Positions 26,661-34,278 of a stretch of DNA of 37,987 nt are shown one piece after another. Each line of letters opens with the position of its first letter. Within the stretch, counting starts at the first letter, position 1. A program made the position numbers and the translations under genes. The notes beneath the pieces were generated by a model that was not told where the DNA came from, did no database searches, and saw nothing but the letters and a program-made list of their open reading frames with translations. Where the stretch lies: contig JAFVQD010000023.1 in the NCBI GenBank assembly GCA_017504965.1, positions 1 through 37,987 of the forward strand, written 5' to 3'. The DNA comes from Bacteroidales bacterium. Its GTDB lineage: Bacteria; Bacteroidota; Bacteroidia; Bacteroidales; UBA932.

Positions 26661-27488
26661 CTATAGTCTCTCAATTATCTTTGTAAACAGAGTGGTCATC
26701 TTGTCTGCAGCAGCATCTGCAGCCTTTACCACATCCGCACCATCATTTACATAATCCTCAGCATAGTCGTCGTGCGCCTCGTTTGTGATTACAGACATCC
26801 CGAATACAGGGACAGATGAGTGTCTTGCCACTATCACTTCAGGGATGGTGGACATACCCACCGCGTCAGCTCCTGCACCTCTATAGAACTTATACTCTGA
26901 TGGTGTCTCATAAGTAGGACCGCTGCTTGCCAGATATACACCCTCTTTAAGTTCAAAACCCTCCTGCACACCTATCTCTTTGGCCATCCTGATAAGGGCC
27001 GGCTCATAAGGTCTGGTCATATCGGGGAAGCGTGGACCGAATTCGTCCAGATTTGGTCCGATAAGTGGATTGGGGAGGAGATTTATATGATCCTTGATAA
27101 TCATAAGATCCCCCACTTTATAGTCAAAGTTCACCCCACCGGCAGCATTAGATACAAAAAGATATTGGATGCCAAGCTTGACCATCACCCTGATGGGGAG
27201 TGTCACTTTGGACATAGGATACCCTTCGTAATAGTGGAAACGCCCCTGCATAGCCAGCACAAGCTTTCCACCGAGTTTGCCCAGGATAAAGTTCCCCATA
27301 TGTCCGAGGGCAGTCGAGACTGCGAAGTGTGGTATATCAGAATATTTTATGGTGATGGGATCCTCCAGCTTGTATGCAAGCTTTCCGAGGCCGCTCCCCA
27401 AAACTATACCGGCAAACGGTTTCTGACCCGAGAATTTATCTTTCAGAAACTCTACCGCTTCATTTATCTGTATCAATCTTTCGTCCAT
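26661..27488 (-). CDS. Purine-nucleoside phosphorylase (PNP family)
   Basis: 275 residues, the length of the trimeric PNP class. Motifs: IVLGSGLGKLAYKL (phosphate-binding Ser), GRFHYYEGYPMSKVTLPIRV, FVSNAAGGVN, and GADAVGMSTIPEVIVARH with the Met of the active site. It cleaves inosine or guanosine with phosphate; the MTA phosphorylase branch of this superfamily uses methylthioadenosine. Here the neighbours (deaminase upstream, MtnA downstream) suggest that 5'-methylthioinosine is a physiological substrate alongside normal purine nucleosides. It starts 12 bases after the deaminase stop. Confidence 0.9.
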   Translation of the reverse strand: MDERLIQINEAVEFLKDKFSGQKPFAGIVLGSGLGKLAYKLEDPITIKYSDIPHFAVSTALGHMGNFILGKLGGKLVLAMQGRFHYYEGYPMSKVTLPIRVMVKLGIQYLFVSNAAGGVNFDYKVGDLMIIKDHINLLPNPLIGPNLDEFGPRFPDMTRPYEPALIRMAKEIGVQEGFELKEGVYLASSGPTYETPSEYKFYRGAGADAVGMSTIPEVIVARHSSVPVFGMSVITNEAHDDYAEDYVNDGADVVKAADAAADKMTTLFTKIIERL

Positions 27489-27500
27489 ATATTATCCGTT

Positions 27501-28760
27501 TTATAGATTTTTAGCCAATTTGGCTGCCACTTCGGCCGCCTTTTCGAGTACGATATCCTCACCTGGGATAACGCGGTTTCTCATAATCACCTTACCATCA
27601 CAGATCACAGTGTCGACGCACGAACTGTTAGCCGAATAGATAAGATTTGCCAGGAAGTTATAGTTAGGGGTAAATGCCGCTGACTTGGTATTTATCAGGA
27701 CAATATCTGCCAGTTTGCCTTCGGCTATCTCACCGGAATTGAGTCTGAGTGCTTTGGCCGAATCTTTGGTAGCCATATCCATAATCTCCCCGAGAGGCAT
27801 CGCCCCAGGATCCTTTCTCCACGCTTTTTGCATAAGAGCAGATGTCTTCATAGACTCCAGGATGTCGAGATTGTTTGATGATGCAGTACCATCAGTACCG
27901 AATACCACATTTGCACCAGCCTTTTTAAGCTCCGCATATTTGAATTTGTACCCCGAAGAGAGTTTAAGATTGGAGTTGATATTGTGAACTATAGTCACTT
28001 TTCTATTTCCCAGTATCTCGATATCCTCCTCATCAAGCCACACCCCGTGGGCAGCTATCACTCTATCACTCAAGATTCCAAGCCTTTTGAATCTCTTGGT
28101 GGGAGATACTCCGTAAAGTTCCACAGAGTCCTTGTTCTCCTTCTCTGTCTCAGAGAGGTGGGTGTGGATAAGCAGGTCGTGATCCACGGCGAAGTTGGTC
28201 GCCCAGAGCATAGTCTCTTCGCTAACTGTATAACCGGCGTGGATACCGACAGAGAATTTGACCCTATCGCTCCAAGACTTCGATTTCTCATATATATCCT
28301 GACACTCTCTGACCTGACGGGCCTCTTTCTCAGCATCACCACCACCCAGAATGGTATATGAAAGATTTGCCCTCATACCGGTCTCCTCTACCGCCTTCAC
28401 AGCTGTATCGATAAACCAGTACAGATCGAGGAAGCAGGTGACACCACACTTGATCATCTCGATACAAGCGAGTTTGGTCCCCCAATAGATAGCCTCGGGG
28501 TCGATATGTTTTTCAAGTCTCCACACTTCATCCAGCCACTCGAAAAGAGGTGCATCTTCAAGGCACCCCCTCATAAGTGTCATAGCACTGTGTGTATGCA
28601 TATTGTAAAGCCCTGGGATGGCTGTCATATTATCACCGGGAATAGTCTCATCGGCCTTAACATCTACCTTATCAGCGATCTTGCTGATAATATTATCTAC
28701 GATGTAGATATCTTTCTTCTCTCCATTTAAGGTTACTTGCTTAATCAATAGTGTTCCCAT
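27501..28760 (-). CDS. MtaD-like 5-methylthioadenosine/S-adenosylhomocysteine deaminase
   Basis: 419 residues from the ATG at 28760; a longer frame adds 16 hydrophobic residues that do not fit the family, and the shorter start leaves room for a -7 box at 28797-28790. Amidohydrolase metal ligands: His55/His57 in LYNMHTHSAMTLMRG, LIHTHLSETEKEN, AAHGVWL and VFGTDGTASSNN. The segment TIVHNINSNLKLSSG corresponds to the substrate-near NPxSN(M/L)KLASG motif, with Ile in place of Pro. Related members deaminate MTA, SAH or other purines and guanine-like bases; the following PNP and MtnA genes favour MTA. First gene of the operon. Confidence 0.87.
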   Translation of the reverse strand: MGTLLIKQVTLNGEKKDIYIVDNIISKIADKVDVKADETIPGDNMTAIPGLYNMHTHSAMTLMRGCLEDAPLFEWLDEVWRLEKHIDPEAIYWGTKLACIEMIKCGVTCFLDLYWFIDTAVKAVEETGMRANLSYTILGGGDAEKEARQVRECQDIYEKSKSWSDRVKFSVGIHAGYTVSEETMLWATNFAVDHDLLIHTHLSETEKENKDSVELYGVSPTKRFKRLGILSDRVIAAHGVWLDEEDIEILGNRKVTIVHNINSNLKLSSGYKFKYAELKKAGANVVFGTDGTASSNNLDILESMKTSALMQKAWRKDPGAMPLGEIMDMATKDSAKALRLNSGEIAEGKLADIVLINTKSAAFTPNYNFLANLIYSANSSCVDTVICDGKVIMRNRVIPGEDIVLEKAAEVAAKLAKNL

Positions 28761-28789
28761 AATCTCAAAATTCTTACAAATTATCAGAG

Positions 28790-28797
28790 CAAAGTTA
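28790..28797 (-). promoter_or_regulatory. -7 box of the deaminase-PNP-mtnA operon
   Basis: TAACTTTG on the minus strand matches TAnnTTTG, ~30 nt before the ATG at 28760. The -33 spacing is not clear: the nearest TTTG is only 10 nt away. Confidence 0.5.
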
Positions 28798-28908
28798 AAA
28801 AATATCACAAAGAACAGAAAATATATATCGTAAAATTTAAATTTTAAACCTAATCACTCTTTTTGATTATTTTTTTTAACAACTATTACCAAAATAACAT
28901 CTTTTTAT

Positions 28909-28916
28909 TATATTTG
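28909..28916 (+). promoter_or_regulatory. -7 box of the acyl-CoA synthetase / oxidoreductase operon
   Basis: TATATTTG matches TAnnTTTG exactly, 20 nt before the ATG at 28936, giving a leader of ~14 nt made only of A and T. No -33 element at the usual distance. Confidence 0.55.
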
Positions 28917-28935
28917 CGTGATTAAAATTTTAAAA

Positions 28936-30993
28936 ATGGTAAACAGACAATTAGTATCACCTAAAAGTATTGTGATCGTCGGAGGGTCCGATGACACCAA
29001 AAAGCCTGGAGGGAACACACTTAAGAACCTTCTGGACACCCATTATTCAGGTGAATTGTTTGTCGTGAACCCGAAGGCCGATTCTGCCCAAGGGGTCAAA
29101 TCGTACAGAAGAATCGAGGATATCCCCCCTGTAGAGTGTGCTATCCTGGCCATTCCGGCCAAGCTTTGTCCCGACACTGTCGATGTGCTGTGCACCAAGA
29201 AGTCCTGCAAGGCCATCATCATCCTCTCTGCCGGTTTCCACGAGGACAGCCCCGAGGGTGCCGAACTGGAGCGGAGAATAGCACAGAGGTGCAATGAGAC
29301 CGGAACCAGCCTTATCGGACCGAACTGCATAGGGGTGATGACCCCCGATTATGCAGGTGTATTTACCCACCCTATCCCCAAACTTACCCGCCAAGGGGCC
29401 GCCCTCATTTCGGGATCGGGTGCCACCATTGTCTTCATTCTGGAGGCGGCAATGCAGCTCGGACTCAATTTCAGTCAGGTGTTCTCCGTAGGAAATTGCG
29501 CCCAGATCGGTGTAGAGGAGGCTCTCCAATATATGGACGAGAGCTACGAAGAGGGAAAGAGTTCCAAAGTGATAATGCTCTACATCGAGAACATAAGCGA
29601 CCCTTGGAAGCTCTACATACACGCCTCGTCTCTTATCCGCAAAGGGGTCAAAATCGCAGCGATAAAGGCTGGCTACAGCGAAGCCGGAAGCAGGGCTGCA
29701 TCATCCCACACAGGTGCGATGGCATCACCCGACAAGGCTGTCGACGCATTGTTCCGCAAAGCGGGAATCATCCGTTGCTACAGCAGAAATGAACTTGTAA
29801 CCGTAGCCTCTGCCCTTATGTACCCTGAACCCAATGGGAAGAGATTTGCCATTATAACCCACGCAGGTGGACCTGCCGTGATGCAGACAGATACCCTCTC
29901 CAGTCAGGGGATAGAGATACCTCCTTTCACCGGTCCTAAGGCGGAGGAGCTTCTTGCCAAACTATACCCCGGCTCTTCAGTGGCCAATCCTATAGATTTT
30001 CTGGCTACCGGGACAGCGCAGCAGCTTGGAGATATCCTCGATGCCTGCGAAGAGGATTTTGATGTGGACGGTATGACAGTGATCTTCGGAAATCCCGGAC
30101 TGACCACCACGTACGACGTATACGACATCCTCGCTGAGAAGATTAGAAATTCGAAGAAACCCATATACCCGGTCCTCCCTTCCATCATCAACTCTGCCGA
30201 CGAGATCAGGAAATTCCAGGCAGAGGGTGGGATCAGCTTCCCCGACGAAGTGGCATTGGGTGGAGCCATTGCCAAAATAGTGAATACCCCTGCGGCGATC
30301 GAAGATGCCTCACTCCCTCCTGTGGACAAAAAGTGGATCAGGGAGATAATAGACTCATCCACTGACGGATACCTGCCACCTGAGAAGGTGCAGCAGCTCC
30401 TTGATGCAGCCGGTATTCAGAGGGCAAAAGAGGTGGTCGCTTCCACTCGGCAGGAGCTCCTTTCTGGGGCAAAAGAGATCGGTTACCCATTGGCAATGAA
30501 GGTCATTGGACCTGTCCATAAATCAGATGTAGGTGGCGTGGCGCTTAATATATCAGACGAGGAGGCCCTACTGGAAAAATTCCACCATATGATGACCATC
30601 CCGCAGACCACAGCCATACTTATGCAGCCGATGCTCTCGGGGACACAGATCTTTATCGGAGCCAAGAGGGAGGGAAATTTCGGACATCTTATACTTTGCG
30701 GACTTGGGGGCATCTTCGTGGAGACACTTAAAGACATAAACTACTCACTAAGTCCTGTATCCAGGGTGGAAGCGGATGAGATGATCCGCACCCTCAGAAG
30801 CTACAGGATACTTGAAGGGACCAGAGGCCAGGAGGGGGTGAATATCCCTATGTTCAGCGAAGCAGTAAGGAGGGTATCAGCCCTTTGTCAGGCCGCTCCT
30901 GAGATATTTGAGATGGACATTAACCCACTAATGGCCGGCACCAGACAAATAACAGCGGTAGATGCACGCATCAGAATAGAGAAAGAGAGATGA
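28936..30993 (+). CDS. ADP-forming acetate/acyl-CoA ligase (fused alpha-beta)
   Basis: 685 residues from ATG 28936. The first ~450 residues are the alpha part: CoA-binding domain (SPKSIVIVGGSDDTKKPGGN, VVNPKADS), the succinyl-CoA-ligase-like domain with LIGPNCIGVM and the phosphate-carrying His in SSHTGAMASPDKAVDALFRK. The last ~220 are the ATP-grasp beta part (EIGYPLAMKVIGPVHKSDVG, ILMQPMLSGTQIFIGAKREG, and a closing EMDINPLMAG). This family turns acyl-CoA, ADP and phosphate into acid, CoA and ATP. Its place upstream of a 2-oxoacid:ferredoxin oxidoreductase implies that it harvests the energy of the acyl-CoA products. The stop overlaps the next ATG (ATGA). Confidence 0.92.
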   Translation: MVNRQLVSPKSIVIVGGSDDTKKPGGNTLKNLLDTHYSGELFVVNPKADSAQGVKSYRRIEDIPPVECAILAIPAKLCPDTVDVLCTKKSCKAIIILSAGFHEDSPEGAELERRIAQRCNETGTSLIGPNCIGVMTPDYAGVFTHPIPKLTRQGAALISGSGATIVFILEAAMQLGLNFSQVFSVGNCAQIGVEEALQYMDESYEEGKSSKVIMLYIENISDPWKLYIHASSLIRKGVKIAAIKAGYSEAGSRAASSHTGAMASPDKAVDALFRKAGIIRCYSRNELVTVASALMYPEPNGKRFAIITHAGGPAVMQTDTLSSQGIEIPPFTGPKAEELLAKLYPGSSVANPIDFLATGTAQQLGDILDACEEDFDVDGMTVIFGNPGLTTTYDVYDILAEKIRNSKKPIYPVLPSIINSADEIRKFQAEGGISFPDEVALGGAIAKIVNTPAAIEDASLPPVDKKWIREIIDSSTDGYLPPEKVQQLLDAAGIQRAKEVVASTRQELLSGAKEIGYPLAMKVIGPVHKSDVGGVALNISDEEALLEKFHHMMTIPQTTAILMQPMLSGTQIFIGAKREGNFGHLILCGLGGIFVETLKDINYSLSPVSRVEADEMIRTLRSYRILEGTRGQEGVNIPMFSEAVRRVSALCQAAPEIFEMDINPLMAGTRQITAVDARIRIEKER

Positions 30994-31142
30994 TAGAGAA
31001 GATCAGAAAGTGGTGGAAGAATCAGAACTCTACCACACAGGCATTCATATTCCTGATAGTCATCCTTATTATTGGGATCATTATCAGATGGGATTTTATC
31101 GCCGAAAGCGTAACCAGATCATTTGATTTTTTTAAAAAATAA
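30990..31142 (+). CDS. Small membrane protein, 50 residues
   Basis: An unlisted short gene: its ATG overlaps the stop of the acyl-CoA ligase by 4 bases, and it ends at TAA 31140-31142, 19 bases before the ferredoxin gene. The protein has a basic aromatic N-terminus (MIEKIRKWWKNQNSTTQ), a membrane span at ~19-32 (FIFLIVILIIGIII) and a short tail ending SFDFFKK, so the N-terminus is probably inside. Coupled start, coding-like codons and conserved position inside the operon make it credible. I do not recognise a family. It might anchor one of the neighbouring enzymes to the membrane; that is speculation. Confidence 0.72.
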   Translation: MIEKIRKWWKNQNSTTQAFIFLIVILIIGIIIRWDFIAESVTRSFDFFKK

Positions 31143-31161
31143 CTTTAAAACATTATAAATT

Positions 31162-31383
31162 ATGGCATTACGAGGAGCAATAGTAGTCGACACCGAAAGA
31201 TGCAAAGGCTGTGGCGTTTGCGTTGTAAACTGTCCTACTCAAACTATCGCACTATCCAAAGAGGTTAACAGTAAAGGGTATAACTTCCTGTATATGGAAA
31301 AACCTGAAAACTGTACCGGTTGTACTAACTGCGCGACAGTGTGTCCGGACGCAGTAATCACAGTTTATAGAGTAAAAATTTAA
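31162..31383 (+). CDS. 2x[4Fe-4S] ferredoxin subunit of 2-oxoacid oxidoreductase
   Basis: 73 residues with two complete cluster motifs: Cys14, 17, 20, 24 (CKGCGVCVVNCP) and Cys51, 54, 57, 61 (CTGCTNCATVCP). It corresponds to the delta subunit (KorD/OorD/VorD-type) that passes electrons to ferredoxin. Gene order delta-alpha-beta-gamma is that of the four-subunit KOR/VOR enzymes. It is followed by the alpha subunit after 12 bases. Confidence 0.93.
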   Translation: MALRGAIVVDTERCKGCGVCVVNCPTQTIALSKEVNSKGYNFLYMEKPENCTGCTNCATVCPDAVITVYRVKI

Positions 31384-31395
31384 AAATTTACCGAT

Positions 31396-32478
31396 ATGGC
31401 AGAAAAAGTTCTAATGAAGGGAAATGAAGCTATCGCTTATGCAGCTATCAACTGTGGCTGTGACGGATACTTCGGCTACCCTATCACGCCTCAATCAGAA
31501 GTTATGGAGACGTTGATGAAAGAGAAACCCTGGGAGACTACCGGTATGGTAGTACTACAAGCCGAAAGTGAGACATCATCCATCAATATGGTATATGGTG
31601 GTGCTTGCTGCGGCAAAAAAGTTATGACATCTTCAAGTAGCCCCGGCATTAGCCTTATGTGTGAAGGGCTCAGTTATATCGCCGGAGCAGAACTCCCTTG
31701 TCTGGTAGTGAATGTTATGAGAGGTGGCCCGGGTCTTGGTACTATCCAGCCCAGCCAGGGTGACTACTTCCAGGCTACCAAAGCAGGAGGACACGGTGAC
31801 TACCGTATGATCGTATTGGCACCTGCATCTGCACAGGATATGTATGACTTCGTGGATCTTGGCTTCGAATTGGCATTCAAATACCGTAACCCAGCTATGA
31901 TTCTTGGTGACGGCGTTATAGGCCAGATGATGGAGAAAGTGGAGATCAGACCCCAAAAGGCACGTCGCACCGAAGAGGAAGTACGTGCACTATGTGACTC
32001 CTGGGCTACTATAGGCAAACCTGAATCACGTCGTGGCAATACCATCACCTCGTTGGCACTTGAGGCTGATGTACAGGAGAGACACAATATCAAACTTCAG
32101 AAGAAATATGCTGAGATCGAGGCCAATGAGGTGAGATACAGCACATATAAGACTGAAGATGCAGAGCACCTTATCATAGCGTTCGGATGTATGTCCCGTA
32201 TCGGTGAAGCTGTAGTGGACTATGCACGTGAACAAGGCTATAAAGTGGGCCTTCTTCGCCCTATCACCCTGTTCCCTTACCCTAAGGCAGCTATCGAGGC
32301 TCTCATCCCTCAGCTTAAGAGCATTATGTCTGTAGAGCTGAATGCCGGCCAGATGGTCGAGGATATCAAAGTTATCGCCAACGGTAGAGTTCCTGTAAAC
32401 TTCTACGGCCGTCAGGGTGGTATGATTCCTGATCCTGAAGAGGTATTTGAAGCATTTGTAAAATCAATTAATAAATAG
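31396..32478 (+). CDS. vorB: 2-oxoacid:ferredoxin oxidoreductase alpha subunit (VorB/KorA-like)
   Basis: 360 residues. The pyrimidine-binding domain is recognisable by EAIAYAAINCGCDGYFGYPI and TPQSEVMETL; then AESETSSINMVYGGACCGKK, TSSSSPGISLMCEGLSY and the GPGLGTIQPSQGDYFQATK segment. The C-terminal transketolase-like domain ends with GYKVGLLRPITLFPYP and VNFYGRQGGMIPDPEEV. Database names for this branch vary between 3-methyl-2-oxobutanoate (VorB) and 2-oxoglutarate (KorA) subunits; sequence reading cannot decide. Codon choice is biased as in pckA, so expression is probably high. Confidence 0.9.
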   Translation: MAEKVLMKGNEAIAYAAINCGCDGYFGYPITPQSEVMETLMKEKPWETTGMVVLQAESETSSINMVYGGACCGKKVMTSSSSPGISLMCEGLSYIAGAELPCLVVNVMRGGPGLGTIQPSQGDYFQATKAGGHGDYRMIVLAPASAQDMYDFVDLGFELAFKYRNPAMILGDGVIGQMMEKVEIRPQKARRTEEEVRALCDSWATIGKPESRRGNTITSLALEADVQERHNIKLQKKYAEIEANEVRYSTYKTEDAEHLIIAFGCMSRIGEAVVDYAREQGYKVGLLRPITLFPYPKAAIEALIPQLKSIMSVELNAGQMVEDIKVIANGRVPVNFYGRQGGMIPDPEEVFEAFVKSINK

Positions 32479-32485
32479 GCGCGTT

Positions 32486-33247
32486 ATGGATATTAAAGAT
32501 ATAATCAAACCCGAAAATAAGGTTTACGGAAAGACCCCCGTACTTAAAGACGCCGTACTACACTACTGCCCTGGCTGCTCTCACGGTGTGGTTCATAAAT
32601 TGATTGCAGAGGTAATCGAAGAGATGGGTATCCAGGACAAAACTATCGGTATATCACCTGTAGGATGTTCTGTATTCGCTTACAACTATCTCGATATTGA
32701 CTGGCAGCAGGCTGCACACGGAAGAGCTCCTGCCCTTGCTACAGCTACCAAAAGACTTATGCCTGACAAATATGTCTTCACTTATCAGGGTGATGGCGAT
32801 TTGGCATCTATCGGTACTGCTGAGATTATGCACGCTTGCAACAGAGGTGAGAATATAGTAGTTATCTTCATAAATAACGCTATCTATGGTATGACAGGTG
32901 GACAGATGGCACCTACTACCCTTCTCGGTCAGGTGACTGCTACTACCCCTTATGGCCGTCAGGCAGATCTCAACGGTTATCCACTTAAGATTACAGAACT
33001 TATAGCCCAGCTTGAGGGTACCTGCTATGTTACCAGACAGTCAGTTCAGAATCCGGCTGCTGTACGCAAAACCAAAAAGGCCATCCGCAAAGCATTTGAG
33101 AACTCTGCGATGAACAAAGGGACATCTTTCGTGGAGGTAGTCAGCACTTGTAACTCAGGCTGGAAGACCACCCCTGTAAAAGCTAACAAATGGATGGAAG
33201 AGAATATGTTCCCATTCTATCCTCTTGGAGATATGAAAGACAGGTAA
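32486..33247 (+). CDS. 2-oxoacid:ferredoxin oxidoreductase beta subunit (TPP-binding)
   Basis: 253 residues. The thiamine-diphosphate motif is QGDGDLASIGTAEIMHACNR followed by VIFINNAIYGMTGGQMAPT (the GDG...NN box that binds Mg-TPP). The CPGCSHGVVHKLIAE segment near the N-terminus is the beta-subunit signature of VOR/KOR. Together with the alpha subunit it forms the active site that decarboxylates the 2-oxoacid and transfers the acyl group to CoA. It begins 7 bases after the alpha stop. Confidence 0.93.
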   Translation: MDIKDIIKPENKVYGKTPVLKDAVLHYCPGCSHGVVHKLIAEVIEEMGIQDKTIGISPVGCSVFAYNYLDIDWQQAAHGRAPALATATKRLMPDKYVFTYQGDGDLASIGTAEIMHACNRGENIVVIFINNAIYGMTGGQMAPTTLLGQVTATTPYGRQADLNGYPLKITELIAQLEGTCYVTRQSVQNPAAVRKTKKAIRKAFENSAMNKGTSFVEVVSTCNSGWKTTPVKANKWMEENMFPFYPLGDMKDR

Positions 33248-33277
33248 TCAAGTTATCCTTTTAAAAATTAGAAGATT

Positions 33278-33823
33278 ATGAAAGAAGAAATAATTATCGC
33301 AGGCTTCGGAGGACAAGGTGTCCTCTCTATGGGTAAAATCCTTGCTTACGGTGGCATTATGCAGGATCAGGAGGTAACTTGGATGCCTTCATACGGTCCA
33401 GAGATGCGTGGTGGTACTTGTAATGTATGCGTTATCCTGAGCGACAACAAAATCAGCTCCCCTATCCTGAGCAAATACGATACAGCCATCATCCTCAATC
33501 AGCAGTCTATGGACAAATTCGAGTCGAGGGTAAAACCTGGCGGTCTTTTGATTTATGACCCTAACGGCATCACCCGCCATCCCGAAAGGACCGACATCAC
33601 TGTATGCAAAATAGCTGCAGTAGATGAGGCTGCAAATCTTGGTAATGCCAAAGCTTACAATATGATAGTTCTGGGTGCATTCCTTAAGAAGAAACCTATC
33701 GTGACTATGGAGAACGTCCTTAAAGGGCTCAAAAAATCTCTCCCTCCACGTCACCACAGTCTCATCCCTATGAATGAAGAGGCTATCACCGTAGGTATGA
33801 ATGCCGTAGAAGATATAAGATAA
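33278..33823 (+). CDS. 2-oxoacid:ferredoxin oxidoreductase gamma subunit
   Basis: 181 residues. The gamma domain motif GFGGQGVLSMGKILAYGGIM is followed by VTWMPSYGPEMRGGTCNVCV and later NAKAYNMIVLGAFLKKKPIV. This subunit binds CoA in four-subunit enzymes. It is the last oxidoreductase gene, 30 bases after the beta subunit, and is followed by a hairpin at 33831. Confidence 0.93.
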   Translation: MKEEIIIAGFGGQGVLSMGKILAYGGIMQDQEVTWMPSYGPEMRGGTCNVCVILSDNKISSPILSKYDTAIILNQQSMDKFESRVKPGGLLIYDPNGITRHPERTDITVCKIAAVDEAANLGNAKAYNMIVLGAFLKKKPIVTMENVLKGLKKSLPPRHHSLIPMNEEAITVGMNAVEDIR

Positions 33824-33830
33824 CACAGTA

Positions 33831-33853
33831 ATTCCCCGGCTTGACCGGGGAAT
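33831..33853 (+). terminator. Hairpin between oxidoreductase operon and thioesterase
   Basis: A perfect 9-bp stem ATTCCCCGG / CCGGGGAAT with a 5-nt loop (CTTGA). It is followed by CTCTTAATATT, with too few T for a strong intrinsic terminator, so it may be a 3'-end stabiliser or partial terminator that lowers thioesterase expression. Confidence 0.6.
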
Positions 33854-33864
33854 CTCTTAATATT

Positions 33865-34236
33865 ATGAAAACAGGATCAGAATTTACTTGCACCACCCAA
33901 GTTACCCCATCCAACTGTGCATCGGCAGTAGGCTCCGGAGGCTTGGATGTATTTGCTACCCCATCGATGATAGCACTGATGGAGCAAGCCGCTTATACAC
34001 TTGTTCAGGGATCTATGGCAGAGGGTGAATCTACCGTAGGTACCCAGATGAATGTGGACCACGTAAAAGCCTCAAAGATAGGCGACACCATCACAGCCAA
34101 AGCGGTCCTGACCGCCATAGACGGCCGCAAACTCACATTTGAAGTGTCAGCTACCGACTCTGCAGGCAATACCATCGGCCACGGTACCCACACCCGCTTT
34201 ATCATCCAGATAGAGAAGTTTCTATCGAGGTTATAA
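33865..34236 (+). CDS. Hotdog-fold thioesterase, FlK-like
   Basis: 123 residues from ATG 33865; a TTG at 33841 lies in the hairpin and is less likely. The segment ATPSMIALMEQAAYTLVQGS, then ESTVGTQMNVDHVKASKIGD and IGHGTHTRFII follows the fluoroacetyl-CoA thioesterase (FlK) pattern, with the Glu of MEQAA and His of VDHVKAS as likely active-site residues. It would hydrolyse short acyl-CoAs, fitting a safety valve for the acyl-CoA made by the upstream oxidoreductase. True fluoroacetate detoxification is not implied. Confidence 0.85.
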   Translation: MKTGSEFTCTTQVTPSNCASAVGSGGLDVFATPSMIALMEQAAYTLVQGSMAEGESTVGTQMNVDHVKASKIGDTITAKAVLTAIDGRKLTFEVSATDSAGNTIGHGTHTRFIIQIEKFLSRL

Positions 34237-34278
34237 CACAGCACTGGTTCTCGAAGGTGGGGGCCTCCTCAGCAAGGT

